Translations under genes and position numbers: made by a program
From: Solenopsis invicta
Taxonomy: Eukaryota > Arthropoda > Insecta > Hymenoptera > Formicidae
Direction: 5' to 3'
Assembly (NCBI RefSeq): GCF_016802725.1
Contig: NC_052671.1
Location: 12,528,435-12,592,434, forward strand
DNA: 64,000 nucleotides
In this document: in pieces, positions 1 through 13,600 of the stretch
Layout of the letters: every line of letters starts with the position of its first letter
Position numbering within the stretch: position 1 is the stretch's first letter
The notes under the pieces: model-generated
The model's database searches: none
Told to the model about the DNA's origin: nothing
What the model saw: only the letters and a program-made list of their open reading frames with translations

Positions 1-705
1 GATCGACAAGTGTGTTGATTAGCTGTAGGATAGAAAATTTCTAGAGATTCGAAAATTACTCTATTTTACAATCAATCAAAATGCTTAAAAAATTTGTTTT
101 GTATGACAAATGTAATACCGGCCTTACCGTGAGTATTATCCGTCGAGCAGTCAGATAACAAAAGTTATCGTATCAGAGTTGAAACGTTCTGGGCTAGATG
201 GCGCACCTGCCACACTAACGAAGCTCGTAAGGATGGGCAATGTTGACGGTCTAAATAATCAATTTCACAAAAATAATATTTTTCGTATTTCGAAAATTTC
301 AATAATTAACTTTAATAATTTGTTATATACAAGTCGTGGTCCTGAATTTAGCATATTATGTTAATAATTTCTGTTTTTAGCAATTAATGTTAACAAAATT
401 TAAAACTTTTCCCAAAAATATTTAACTTAATTGATTAATTCTGATTTGCAATAAAATTTCTAATATAATTCTAATATAATTCGTTTTTCTTAATTCTAAT
501 CTCTTTTTCTTTTCACATGTTAAATTACAAAAGATAAATAATTCTACTCAAATAAATAAAATATTATAGATATTTTTATAAACTACCTCTCCATTAAATT
601 GAGCGGAATTTTGTTAATAGTTAATATCACTTTAAGAACACTTAAATGAATGAAAGTAAATATGAAGGAATTGAATAAAGTATTAAGAACAAAGATTTCA
701 TTTTA

Positions 706-864
706 ACATATAAAGCTGGTTAATCCATCTCCGAATAAATTACACAGTAAATTATCTAATGGATAAATATTTACATATCCATTATATGTCTGTGTGTAGA
801 CTTAGATATTTATCCATTAGATGATTTATTATATAATTTATTTGAAGATGAACCGGCTCTATAA
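706..864. mobile_element. Fold-back (MITE-like) element
   Basis: Arms of about 60 bp are inverted copies: AGCTGGTTAATCCATCT at the left against the complement of AGATGAACCGGCT at the right, and ATCTAATGGATAAATAT against ATATTTATCCATTAGAT. The loop is about 25 bp. No coding capacity. Confidence 0.75.
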
Positions 865-1260
865 TCTAATAAGAAAATATAGTAATATCAGACGCAAAAG
901 TTATTGATATAAGGGTTAATTAAAATCTAAAAACTGACTTATTTTATCAATTTATTTCTTAAAAAATATGGAACGTTATTTACGCAATTGACTTTATGCC
1001 CATTACTACTTATAATAACGCCGTATAATATTACAAAAAGCACGGTTACTCATACATATTGATACAAATAAATAAGGTAAAAACAATGGCAATTAAGCAT
1101 TAATTTTTTTCTTACAGTAATGTAATACTATTAGTTTGTTTAGTAAAAAGTATATATGAATATATTTTTTTTGTCGTAATATGCAATATTTTATTCTGTA
1201 AATTTAATTTTAAAACATTTCAACATTTTATCTGCTATTTGAAAAAGTGCAATCTTAACA

Positions 1261-1261
1261 T

Positions 1262-1287
<26 letters not shown>
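1261..1287. repeat. (TA)n microsatellite
   Basis: Uninterrupted alternating T and A across the interval in AT-rich DNA. Confidence 0.95.
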
Positions 1288-1292
<5 letters not shown>

Positions 1293-2276
1293 ATAATGCA
1301 AATTATCTTTCAACAGCAACATGTTTACGTATGTTTACATGATTTTTCAAACCTAACTTAATATCGTAAAAAATTGTGTTTTTGAACTGAATGTTTTCTT
1401 CACAAATTAACATCTTAATTTTTAAATAAATTTGTCGTCCAATATTAATGATATAACACAAATTTTTATGCAGAATTGAGTCGTGTTCTTCCTTTATGAA
1501 AATTCAGTTGCTCAAGAAGCTGTTTCACATAATTCGTTAACATTACCATTAAAATTAAGTTTATCTTCAATCATGCATTAATTTTGCGTTTCGTATCTCA
1601 TCGATATAGGATCGATATCGCATGTTAATTTTGCACGTAACGATAACGTGACATTACGTAAATGTTTATTTGCATCGTTAACATACGCGGTTTCGTCTCG
1701 CTCATTCTGTCGACTATGAAGATCCTGAGCGAATCGCGCTCCTTTACTATACTTCATTTTTACGATACATTATTCGAATTATGTCATTATTTATTTACCA
1801 AGATAATAGCGTTTGTCGCGGATTGATCGTCAAAATGAGCATAAAGCAACTCCGAAGGAATCGACGAAGATTTCCATAAATCTTAAATAATTACAGAATC
1901 GTCCCCCGATATAGATCTTCAGACTTTTCCCCCCCTTTTGCTTCCCCCGTCAAAGATTATACAGTGGCATCAATGGCACGAAACACGCATTGATCCGATG
2001 CCAAACATTGAAAACACACACACGTGAATACGACATACGTACACATATGCCTGCGTGCGCAAAACCATTACGGATGGCTTGTGCTATCCGGTTTGACGTC
2101 GTATTCGCCACGTGATCGTGCCGAACTTTCGATTCATCGCGCAGGCCGATGTGTCCGAAAAAGTTGAAGTTAAGGGCTCGCATGTTCTGGTTGTTAAGAG
2201 ACGGACTTTGTCAGCGGCGAGTTTGGGTACGTACGCGTATTTCTTTTTTTATTGGCAGCGTTGGCCGACACTTGAC

Positions 2277-2278
2277 GA

Positions 2279-2312
<34 letters not shown>
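2277..2312. repeat. (GACGCC)n hexanucleotide run
   Basis: Five to six copies of GACGCC preceded by GACGAC units. It creates spurious Asp-Ala and Thr-Pro repeats in overlapping frames. Confidence 0.9.
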
Positions 2313-2314
<2 letters not shown>

Positions 2315-2785
2315 TCGCGCACGTGACACGACATATTTCTAAAATAAGTGTCGCAAGAAAAATTATATGACACACAGGAGCTCGGCGCGGCGCGTAGCGT
2401 GGCCGCGATGCGCTAGAGTGGAAATCGCATTTGTACGTTCGCTCGAAGTGATGCAATTTGCGCCGCGCATTAGCACAAACACTTTGTATATTAACATGTA
2501 TATTGGGCTGATACGTGTAGACACGCGACTGTCGACTGGCGCTTTTACGCGCAATTTTACGGGCGAGCCTTATCAAACTTTTCCGTGCCTTCAACTAAAT
2601 AGCATCGATAATGTTAACTAAATAGTAGCGCAATGGTAAAGGTGTAAATAAATATAAAAAAAATTTAAGTAAATAAATTGTAAATATAAACGACGATAAT
2701 AACAATTACTATAATTATATAATTTAATACTTTGAATTTCTTTGTGTTTAAAATTTTTTTTGCTGCTTTTCTACAGTCCAATCAA

Positions 2786-2910
2786 GCTCTAAAAAAATCT
2801 GGAAAAATTCTGATTTACTCTTCCAACATTTCAAAATACGATTTCACAGTTTTTTGACTCGATACGTTTTTCACTTTGTTTTTGCACGTGTTCGAATTTG
2901 AGGCAGGACA
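2786..2910. mobile_element. Dispersed repeat family C, copy 1
   Basis: Shares GCTCTAAAAAAATCT, CTCTTCCAACATTTCA and TTCGAATTTGAGGCAG-like blocks in the same order and orientation with 50408-50528. Noncoding. Confidence 0.8.
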
Positions 2911-3567
2911 ATTCAAAATTAAAAACTCGTCTGTCTGGGTCTTCATATCCTCGATTGGGCCACGGAGGGTTAATAGGAAGCTGTCCTGTAGCATTAACAG
3001 CGAATCATTCGACTGTTTTTAACTCTGAAATTATTCGTGGCTATTTCAGTCGAAATCGCGAGTAGGTACATTTGCGTTTCAAGATACCGCGTCGTACCGA
3101 GAGAGAACCGATCGGAATTTCGGACGTGGGGGAGCAATGTGACTTCCCATCGCGCCGTGCTTATTTTCGGGGGATCCGGCTGTGGATTCTTTTCTGCGGC
3201 GTGTGCAACGTTAATGAGATCACATAAAAGTCTCGTCGGTTGTCCCGCCGGTTGTCCGATAAAACCAGCCGTTCGGTGGTGAATGACGTTTCTTTCTTTT
3301 TCTCTGTCTCTTTCTCTCTCTCCCTATTTCGAGCGACGTGCAAATAGAAAGCGCGCTAATAATAGTCAATACTGATGGTGCATTCCAAGCACCTCCGCGT
3401 CGCGTCGACTTTTTCGGCGGTTTACCGAAGGATCCAGGTACGCGAAATTAGCCTATACCCTTTCCGCAGCGTAGCGAGATTTTATAGCGAGGGGACCGAC
3501 GGCGAGCGTGCAAAAAGGGAAATTATGGGGCATGCTCGAAATAGCATGGGGTTCAAAGAGCAGGTAA

Positions 3568-3684
3568 TGCGAAAACGTGCGAGAGACTTTCTGTTTAGGA
3601 TTTCGATGAAAAAAGTAATCACGAAGAAATAAATATGAAAACGTGCAAGAGACTTTCGTTATAGGATTTTGATGAAAAAAGTAA
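3568..3684. repeat. Tandem duplication of about 65 bp
   Basis: GAAAACGTGCGAGAGACTTT...GATTTCGATGAAAAAAGTAA is followed by GAAAACGTGCAAGAGACTTT...GATTTTGATGAAAAAAGTAA, with a few substitutions between the units. Confidence 0.85.
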
Positions 3685-4632
3685 ACAAATTTAATGTCAG
3701 CCCCGAAGAGAAAGGGAGTGAATTTTCAGATATAATGTTCACTATACTAAATGTAAAAAAAATATATTAGGACAAAAATCGTGGGGAAATATTTGACGTA
3801 TAGACAGATACGAAACGTACAGATTTTATCCATTACGACGACTCGAGCTTCATTCAGCAAAGGAACCGAGAGGTTTAAGTGATTTTCTCGATATGCCGAC
3901 TAAAAATTGAATAAACGGCCAGGAATAATTTCATAAAATACGTAAGAGATCGCGAGCGTAGGAGTCGACATAGACACACACTTAAGGGCTGATGGAAGGG
4001 CGATGATCCGCGAGTCACTCGTGTAACAGCATATTTTCATCTTGGAATTCCTCGATCGCTTCCGAAAATAGGCCACGGCCGGAATAATTGTAGGTGTCGG
4101 GGATCGACGAAAAGTCGTGCTTCCCGTGAAACCGCAATCGACTTCCGTATCGTCGATATATAATGGTTGCTTATATGTATACACGCGATTATACGTTAGA
4201 TTGACGTGCAATAATGGGGCGGGTGCGTTTAGCACGCGTCACCGTAACGCGATGACAAATTGCGGATAGGTCGATGGCGCGATGTCAAAGAATCGCGATA
4301 ATCGATTTACCCGGAAAATTGCTGAGCACGATGTCCAGGAAATGATAGAGCGCTGCTGTAAATACTCCGTCAAATAATTGAGACTGAAGAGAATTTGTAT
4401 GAGCTGACGCCGTACAGTGGGCTACGAGCGGAAAAATAGTTTAAGTTAGCTCCGCTTACCTCCGACCTAAATCTTGTTTCCGGCTACTCCTTATACTTTC
4501 AAAAAACACAAAAATGCAATTTTGGGCTGCGTTTGTCTGCGCTTGCTCATTTGCTGCCTTTTCAACGAGCGAGCAAGCTATTTATAAGAAATAGTTCTAT
4601 GTAGTTAAATGGATGAGATAATGACATATTAT

Positions 4633-4862
4633 ACGGAAAGAATAATTTTGCTGAGAAACAGACATGAAAATAATTACGTTGAACCATTTGAAAAATTGTA
4701 TCGGATATTTAACTTGATTGCTAACATGTCAACACTGTCTGCAATAACTTTATCATTCTTAGACGTTCTACATAATTATTTTGATGGTCCAACATAAAAT
4801 CATTTTCAGATCTGTACCTAGCTAAATTTTTAGATGCTGCAGTAAAATTGTTCTTTCCGTGT
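4633..4862. mobile_element. MITE-like fold-back family A, copy 1
   Basis: Begins ACGGAAAGAATAATTTT and ends with the inverted AAAATTGTTCTTTCCGT. Subterminal blocks (AAAATAATTACGTTG... and ...GGTCCAACATAAAATCATTTT) are also inverted. It lies about 7 bp from copy 2. Confidence 0.75.
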
Positions 4863-4869
4863 ATTCATA

Positions 4870-5113
4870 CATGGAAAAATTTTGTTGAAGTGTCTAGACA
4901 TTTAGCTGGATACTGATCTGAAAATAATTTTATTGGACCACCAAAATACTTATGACGGATGTTCAAGCATGAGCAATGCTGCAAAAAATTTTGACATTTT
5001 AACAATTCAGTTTGGGAGTCCAACATAATTATTTTAATGGCTTAAAATTATTTTCTAATCTGTATACCCAACTAAGTTTTTAGACACTTTAGCAAAACCG
5101 TTCTTTCCATATG
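4870..5113. mobile_element. MITE-like fold-back family A, copy 2
   Basis: Starts CATGGAAAAATTTTGTTGAA and ends with the inverted CGTTCTTTCCATATG. The interior TAGCTGGATACTGATCTGAA is mirrored by TTCTAATCTGTATACCCAAC. Diverged from copy 1 at about the same length. Confidence 0.75.
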
Positions 5114-7829
5114 TGTTTTAAGTTATTATATCATATTAATATTTAGCAATTTTTTGCAATAACTATACTATATACTGTTATTAAATTTATTTTTAATATA
5201 ACATACAATTTTTTTTTATTAATGTTTGAAAATTATTACTTTGTTGTTGTTATTAAGCTTGGTTATCAATCTTTTTGTTATAAAATAATTGTAGTATTTA
5301 TTTACTATATCAAAAAAGTTATAAACTTTTTCCGCGAACAACTCGTTTTGTCCCACTGTGCGCCGTCGTGGTACATTTGAATATCCGACAGTAATCTTTA
5401 TTAGCAAGTTAATCTTTACACAGTACGAAACAATTTTTAACAATCATCTTTTTTTTATTTAAGAATTTTCAACGATTGAGTGATCGTTATAAATGAAAAT
5501 TAATACACGTCGAATAATACGCGCTACAATGATGCAGAATTATTCAATATGTCTTTTTTTTAACGCCAGTTTAATCACACGAGATACAGAAAATTCCAAT
5601 TTTCTTATATCTTTCAACATTTTAACATTTAAGAAAATTGTAATAACCATATAATTAGCTTCTTCCTGCGCAGTCAAATTACGAAATGCATAGTGGCGAA
5701 ATGATCGATAACAAGCAGAAGAAAACATCGTAATTATTACTGACATTATGTGTGAATTTCAGATGGATCGTAGATTGTAAGATTATTGAGCGCAGGTGTG
5801 GGTTATCGTTGTTTTTTATGAATGTTTAATTTTCTTTAAATAAGTAACCAAACAAGTAATTGTTTGATAATTTTTTGTCGAATGACAATTCCGTTTTACA
5901 TCTAAATTATTTAACTTATAACTATTTTAACAGTAATCATTTATTTATATAAAGCTACTATGTTTTATGGATTGCGATGCTTCTCTACATTTCTGTTTTC
6001 TGATTACGATATGTTATCTCGTAAAACGAGAATTTAGAGAACTGCTGTTTAACATCTAATGTTAATTTATTATACGTGCAAGATTAAACGTAAAATCCCA
6101 TCGAAAATTATAGATAGATGGAATTTGTATTGGGCTCAATAGCAATTAAATGTCTCGTTGACAAAATATGTGTGGCGGACACACACGTCGTTATTGTCAC
6201 TCGATAATAATCGCATGTGACTACGACGGTTCCTGCATTTTCGCATGCACGACGCGTGCACACGTTGCACCTCCCACAGGTATTCAGAAATAGTAACCGG
6301 GCATTGTGTCGTTTCGTCACGCGGCGCCTAAAGCCGCTTCATCATCATTGTTAGGAAATAAAGTATGACGGGGAAGCGAGCCCGCAGCGTATATAAAAGA
6401 CCTCGCCGCGTTCATAATTGTTCTATTGACATGTATTTCTGTGTTAAATGTATTAAATACCGTGTAACAATGTATCATATGGATAAAAATGTATGTCTAT
6501 CATTTATTGACTATTGTTTTAACGAATATTTCAACAAATTTGGGGAGTTTATTTTTTGAAAAAAAAAAGCTATTTTTTTAATTTTAAATTTCAACAAAAA
6601 TAAATTTAAACGACAAACTTTTCCAACATAAATCTTGTATTTTTTTTAATATAAAAATAAATCTTTATTTTTAATATAAAAATAAATTCTTGTCTTTAAA
6701 TAAACATTAAAATAAGGCTCGTGTATAAGTTTAAGCAAATGAAATAAAAATAAGGCTTGCATGTGCTTAAACAGATGGCATAAAAACTCTAAATGAGTAA
6801 GAAATAAAGTTGAAAAGGAATAACAATTTTGTTCAAAGTAATGTTATAATGAGACGTTTTGACTTCACCTTCTTTCGTCATGGTAAATGGAAACAACCGC
6901 AAAAAATAAATAACCGCAAGATAAAAAAATAAATAACCGCAAAAAATAAGTTAAAATTTCAAAATTAATTATTATTAGTAAAAATCATTATTTAGTATTT
7001 ATGATTTTAAATAACTTACGATCCATTTTTGATTTTAAATAAAAAAAGAGAAAAAAATATTTAATTCTAAATAAGTTTTTATTACTGCAATGCTGGTTAA
7101 GGTTTGGCTTATACTAATTTGAATTTAAGTAGCTTTCTTTATTGAAATCAAAAAACAAAAACCGATAATATAATACATTGTAAACAGGGGTTGGTTGTAT
7201 TTAAAATAACATTATTTAAAATATGTATTTACAATAAAATAGAATAGTTACTTAATATTTATTATTTGAAACAACTTCTTATGACCTATTCTTTTCTTTT
7301 TTGTATTTTAAATAAGTTTTTGGAATCTATTATATTCTTATTTTAAATAAGTATTTTAAATAAGTATTATCAATTATTTTATTGACCTCTGTAAAAAAAA
7401 CAATGTAAAATGATTTATGATTCACTTCTTGTTAATCCTTGTTCTTAACATAAAACTCGAGAAATTTTAAAACTGATTATATTTTTATGCATCTTTGAAT
7501 TTCAAATTAGATGTTTTCTCAATACGATTTCTCAATACAATTTAACTTTAAAATAAATTATTTCTAAGAAAAAGGTAAAAAAGAAAAAAAAATATATATA
7601 TGAAATAATTATAAATTGCTTGATAACGTGAGAAGCGTAAACAGGAAGTATCACGTCCCTAAATTTTTTCAACCCCATCTTCGCTCTCCTATAGTCGGTC
7701 CAGGAGTGTGGAGATCTCTCCAAACGATCCTCTCTTTCGTATCGTTTGTGCGAAAATGTATTAGGGGAAAGATCTCGCGGTCGGCTACGTATACATATGT
7801 GCCGCACGATGAAACGTAATTTCTCGCAA

Positions 7830-8720
7830 TTGGCGTGAGGGTTAAGGTCGTACGTGGCGGCCTTGAACGATCGGCGTCGATCGGACGGTAGCAACGGTGG
7901 CGGCGGCGACAGCGTGCCGCGAGAGCCGATCGCGCTCGCCAAAATCGCGCTGCGGTGCGTGTACACGAGAGTGTCGCAAGTGGCTGGCTGCTGCGATTCT
8001 CGGTCACGAGTGCACGCCTGCCGCTCGCCTCTGACAGTGCGCTCTCGTCGCCGCCGCCGTCTCCGTCTCCGGCTCCGGCTCCGGCTCCGGCTCCGACTTG
8101 GACTCCGCGCGAAGCAGCGCGAAGCGCCTATCGGACGATCTTGCATCGCGACGTCGGTGACGCTGTCGCTTCGCGTCTCGCCTTCGCTTACGCGCCGTCT
8201 CACCCGTCTATTTTTTTTTTTCTTTTTCTCTCTGTATCTCTTCTGGTCGCTGACATCGCGACAGGTGAGTTCCCGCCCGGAGGGACTCTCTCTCTCGCCG
8301 GCGATCGCGCGAGAGAAAATAGTGTCGCCGACGATTTCTCGAACGAAAACCGGACGAAGAGGTAACGTTCTCCTCCTTTACGGCGCATCTCGCGCGAGTA
8401 GTGCAATCCCCGAGTGCTGCTACATCACCGCGTGCGCGCGCGCGCGCCTTTGTCTCGCCGCCGCGCGAGATTCAGATCAGCCCAACGAGAATATTCCGCG
8501 CTGGACATCCGCGTGGGGAATATTTGTATCTCCTCGCGCGGGGATGCCGCGAACTCTCGCGAGTTCCGCGATGAGGCTCCGATGAGAGGAAACGCCCGTT
8601 TTTCACGCCCGTTCTCGCCGCGACTCGCGCGATCTCCTTTTCGCGCTCGGAATTAGCTGATGTTTTATATATGAGAGATAAATAGCACTTGATCCGCAGG
8701 TGAGACAACTCTATCGTTGC
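7830..8720. promoter_or_regulatory. CpG-rich island, possible B56 upstream promoter / noncoding exon
   Basis: A GC-rich island inside AT-rich DNA, with CTCCGG and CCG runs near 8050-8100, and strong donor-like sites CGACAG|GTGAGT (about 8263) and CCGCAG|GTGAGA (about 8700). Overlapping long open frames exist on both strands with Arg/Ser/Pro-rich translations, typical of GC skew. A noncoding first exon is plausible; coding is not supported. Confidence 0.4.
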
Positions 8721-9049
8721 AAAAGTTGCTTATCTTACCCGCGCGATATATGCGTTTTTGTTCATTTTCGCGGAAGGGACGTGGCCTCGTCAGCCTGGAG
8801 AATTACGACGCGAGGAAAAAAGTAAACTAAAGGCCGGACAAATGTACAAAGTTACGTCAATATGAATAATAAATGTAAAGTAATGTTACGATTGTGAATA
8901 ATTCATTAATTACGATTGTGCTCTTGGAAAATTTATTCAACAAATTATCGCGACACAGTGAAAAACTCCAGAAAGAGAAACGTTTATGATACTGGAAAAG
9001 AAAAAAACTACGATTCTTGAAAAGTGTAGAGCGATACGTTATCGGCATA

Positions 9050-10150
9050 TTAGCTATGGGTTACGTCACATCGGGCTTCTTTTAAAGATGGGCGCTCGGA
9101 AATATTGAGTTACAAAACATCGCGTGACGGCCAGCGACAGAAAGATAATATTTACTCTCTCGTCACTTTCGATTGTCGACTAAAATACTAAGGCAAGTGC
9201 GAAGCGCCGCGCCGGAACCAGTATAGAAGACCTCGGCGGCTTTTCCTAATCTTGGATAAGGGGGAGGCCTACTTCTCGCCCAGATGCTTCGTTCCGCCGG
9301 CTTTATTTTTGTACACACACACACACACACACGCCCGCCTTTTCGCGCGTAAATTGGCTGCGAAGAGAATCCCGTCGTTGTCGTGCAAATAGATTGAGCG
9401 TGACTCCGTTGTTATAATCGCTGAAATAGAGCTTGTCCCGTCGATCGTCGAACTCAAAATTTCACGGCGATACTGTTGCGCCACTTCCTCGCGAATGCCT
9501 TAGATCGGAGTGAGAACTATAGCTTGAAAGTCGACTTCGTCTATAATACGAGCCTCGTCTCCCTCGATTTTTTTGGGAGAGAAAACTTTTCCGCGAGATC
9601 TTGCGCGCCGATGCAACTCTTACAACGGGGAAATCGGTTTTTGACACTTTAGACTTGAACAAACAAAAAAAAAGAAAAGAATTCCCGACACGTTTCTCGA
9701 GTTATTTCGCGGAATATTCTCAGGCATGCATTCGCGGATGCACTCTCAGGTGCCGGTGGGAAGAAAGCGGATATTCCCGTATAGTACGGTAGTACGTGAA
9801 GTGGATCGGCTGTTTGACGGCTGTGTGATTGAGATCCTCTTCGTCCCGTGAGAGGGGAGGCTCGCGAATGCGAGAATCATGTTGCGCCACGACGACGCCG
9901 CGAGACCGTTTTTCCTGCGGCTACCTGCCGCCCTGTGCCGATAGTGAATTTTCTTCCTGGGCCGATCATCGTTCTGGAAATCGCACACTGGTATGCAGAG
10001 TAAGATGCAAACGTTCAGCGGGCTTGCCTTCGGGAACGTGTTCAAGAAAAAGGCAGGTTTCCCACAGCGCCGCTTTCGGACGATGCGTTCTCTTATCAAA
10101 TATTCAACAGATTTTAATGTGGCATCCTCGTATGAATTTGCTTCATATAT
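9050..10150. other. GC-richer island with CA microsatellite
   Basis: CpG-containing stretch with (CA)n at about 9313-9332 and a TATA-like GTATAGAAGACC at about 9220. It could be another distal promoter of the downstream gene. No recognisable protein on either strand. Confidence 0.35.
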
Positions 10151-10312
10151 GATTAGAGCGTAGAGAGCAAAAAATTGAAGGCTGAATTTAGAAAAGATTT
10201 TAAGAAGGTGTGATCGATACAGATCTTACAATTAGCGAAAAGAGATTTATATTATTGAGAATATAATAATTGTTGAAATTTTAGTATGTATTTCATGAGA
10301 TCACTATATTAG

Positions 10313-10545
10313 TTAGAACAATTTTGCTAAAATACAGATCTGAAAATAATTACGTTGTGAACCATTAAAAAATTTATATTTAGAACGTTTAAGCTAGTTG
10401 CTAGAATGTCAAAACTTTTAACAGCTGGGGATCATCATGCTTTTGAGTGTCTTATATAATTATTTTGCTAGTTTAACATGAAATTATTTTCTGATCTGTA
10501 TCTAGTTAAATTTTTAGATACTATAGTAAAATTGTTCTTTCCGTG
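10313..10545. mobile_element. MITE-like fold-back family A, copy 3
   Basis: Carries TTAGAACAATTTTGCTAAAA, CTGAAAATAATTACGTTG and the terminal TAAAATTGTTCTTTCCGTG in the same arrangement as copy 1, including the central TCAAAACTTTTAA-type segment. Confidence 0.75.
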
Positions 10546-10619
10546 TTTTAATTGCGTAAAATTAATGAAATAAAATTTTGATATCTAGCTTTTAATAAGA
10601 TTTTATCTTCAGGATTGCA

Positions 10620-13600
10620 TAAGTTAATATATTTTTTTAAATTAAAGTTAAAGCTAATGGCTTATAAAATTAATTTAGTTAAAAGTGACATGAATAAAAA
10701 ACTGACTCAATTAAAAGTCATTTTAAGATAAATTAAGTTCAATTAAAAGTTTTGAAGAAGAAAAATAATTTTGAAGAACATTATTTATATTAATTTAAAA
10801 ATTCGTAATTTTTTTAAGTTAAATTACTCAAAACAATTATAATATGAATCATCAAATAAATTTTTAATATTTTATTATAAATTAAAAATTTATATGAAAT
10901 AACAAAAATATTGTTTTTATGTAGGAAAATGTACTAGAAAAAAAATTTTATACATAAATAAATTTTTAACTTAAAGAAATTAATAAAAATTAAAATTTCA
11001 AAAAAGTTAAAAATAAAAATTAAATTATTTAACATTGAGTTAAAAGTTATTAACTTTTTAACTTTATTATTTAACTTTTTAACTAGTTTCTATCCAACCT
11101 TGAATTTTACATACTTTTCATGCATATTCTTAATTTTGCCGTGAAAAACGTCGAACGTGACTGTACAATCAGACAGCTAATTTGCGATGCTTCAATGCTT
11201 ATTACATGTCACTGTATATTTCAACGTTTATTTACATCTACTGATACCTTACTTTTTCTTTAATATTTTTGTAACAATTTTTTAAATTATTTTTTCAACA
11301 GTTTTGCCAAATTTTCTGTTAGATAATATTTCTTCAGTTTATAAATATTTTATAAGCTTTTTATCTGTATACAAAACACTGGTGAACGGAGTTGAATTTT
11401 TGCAAGGACGTACAAAAAAATCCACTACTAGTATAACAATATTAGTTATAACAATTATACGATTCTCATTACACAGAAAAAATTTATCGACGTAGTATAC
11501 ATACGCAAACGTTTCAACTTCTATATTAAGTCATCTTTGATGCAAATGTCATAACAGTCCTCCGTCTTAGATCGTCATTTGGCTAATTTTTGTTCCCTTG
11601 AAAGTAATAACGGAAACTTTTCTTCCTATCCGTTCAAGTGCCATCTTATCTAGAAACAGTTTTTAACTTAAAAATGATAAACTGACGCTCGCTCGTGGTG
11701 ACTTACGTGACAGCTGTGTTTAGACTGTTGATATATCAGTCGTTTGATACATTTGTCATAAGATGCTGTGTATAACTCTAACTTGAACTTTTATTTTCTT
11801 GGAAACTATATGGTCAGATGGTTTGAAATTTTAATAAAATATTAGTTTTGCTTTAAATAATATTCTACATAATTTTTAAATAGATTAAAGCATTTTTTTT
11901 AATATACTTCTTTAAATTTGAAAAAAAGACTTTCTATGAATACCTTTATTATTTGCGTTGTTATCATATTATTAGTTTATGTATAATATATAGCGATTTG
12001 TAACTAGTATTTGTTTTTATATTTTCTGATATGATACACATTTTATGGGAATCAATATTTTATTTATTCATTACGCAAAGTGTCATAGTGTTTATCATGT
12101 TCTTCCTTATGATTAAATAGTATAATTTGTCAATTAATATTTTATTATTTTATTTATTTTATTATTTATTTTTGATAAATATTCGACGACCTTGCATAAC
12201 GTTTTGAAATGTAACTTTCTATTTATCAATTTCATGCGATAATTGCATAAACTTTTTAGCTTATTATCGTTGGACGTTGTCGAGTACTAAAGTCCTATCT
12301 TTAATTTCTATCCAATAAGATAATTATTTTATTTTGTACTCGCGATTTAATGTGCGACGATTGAAAAGCAAGATCTTGCCTGATTTATCAGCGTATATTT
12401 ATCAAATATGTTTGATATGATAGCTAAAGATAGAACAACTTTTTAGCACGGTAGTTTCGATTGCGCAGAGTAAGACTTTCTTGATAATTCCGCGTACGGT
12501 CAGTATCGAACACGCATTAATTTTGTAGCGATATAGAGTATCATTTAAAATGACACGTAAAAATATCTCGAAATACACTTAATGTGAATCAAATTATAAA
12601 ATCGCAAAGGTTATTGCGATCAGTGAGCCTCTCGATGCGAAGTTCAATGACTTCTTAACTCTTATTAACCTTCGTTAAATTAAAAGAAATACTTGTCTTT
12701 ATTCAATATAATTAAATATTAACTTTATTGTAACAATAATCTTTTAAATATTGCCATTTTAGCATATATTTTATATTTTTATTATCTTTTTTTTGCAATA
12801 TCAAAATTATTTTAAGAAATAATACTTTAGAAATTAATACTTACTATCTGCACTTATATTTTACAATAATTATGACTATGTCAATTACATAAATCTTAAA
12901 ATAAATAGAGTTTTTAATCCCACGAACAATTCTGTAAACATCATGCTTGTAACAGCTATCAAATTCAGTGTATGTTTAATTTAAAAAATTAATGTTTTTA
13001 AAAAAGGTTGAATGATAGCTTAATAAAACAAGAGAATAGAAATCAACAAACTAGAACTTGAATCATTTCGTTAAAAATAGAGCAACTCTATATCAAACGG
13101 TACCTCGTACATAATCACTCTTTTTTATCATTACTGCTGCCGCATTTATTCGAAATAATGAATGACTTTTGATGAAAATGAGAAATGCCATTAGAAAGAT
13201 GAAAAAAATTAAATGCATATTGCACATCCCTCGGTGCCTCACGTAGAAATTCTTGTTAGAACACAAGAGCTATAATGTAATCTTTGACCGTGAACTCGAC
13301 ACTGAACGGCCTTTTCTCGCATTTATTACCAGTATTTCAGTACTAGTAAACCAGTATTTGCTCACACAAGGCTGTAATCAATGACAAACATTAATTTATT
13401 CCAAAATGCAATACACACCGCAAAAGTAGAATAATTTATCAACATACTCTATATTACTAGGAATTTATGTTTTAAAAATTATTACGTTGACATGAATGTG
13501 ACTTTAAATTTTTGAGTGTAGAGGAAAAATAAGTTTGGTAATAACTACGAAATGTTAAGTGAAATAATGCTGATTAAATATTCGGTTAATAAAACTAAAA

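Larger units (their letters stand above)
1..1899. other. AT-rich noncoding stretch
   Basis: No supported gene. Holds a fold-back element at 706-864 and a TA microsatellite at 1261-1287. The short open frame at 179-364 lies in slightly GC-richer sequence but shows no recognisable protein and no matching splice context. Confidence 0.6.
1900..3700. other. GC-richer noncoding stretch with simple repeats
   Basis: CpG-containing DNA with a GACGCC hexamer run (about 2277-2312), a dispersed repeat copy (2786-2910) and a tandem duplication (3568-3684). It could be distal promoter or first-exon sequence for the B56 gene. Open frames on both strands overlap and none is recognisable. Confidence 0.4.
3700..7800. 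other. Noncoding stretch
   Basis: Apart from the two family A elements I see no gene. There is a TATA-like TATATAAAAG at about 6390 in locally GC-rich DNA with no recognisable downstream frame. Short direct repeats occur at 6710-6787 (AAAATAAGGCT units) and 6895-6950 (AACCGCAAAAAATAA units). Confidence 0.5.

Noticed and set aside
6385..6400. TATATAAAAG, a good TATA box
   Set aside because: The downstream 64-codon frame is not recognisable and the area is otherwise AT-rich; one motif is not enough to call a promoter.
7532..8585. Long frames of 243 codons (+) and 223 codons (-) in the 8-kb island
   Set aside because: Overlapping on both strands, Arg/Ser/Pro-rich, without motifs or consistent splice context.
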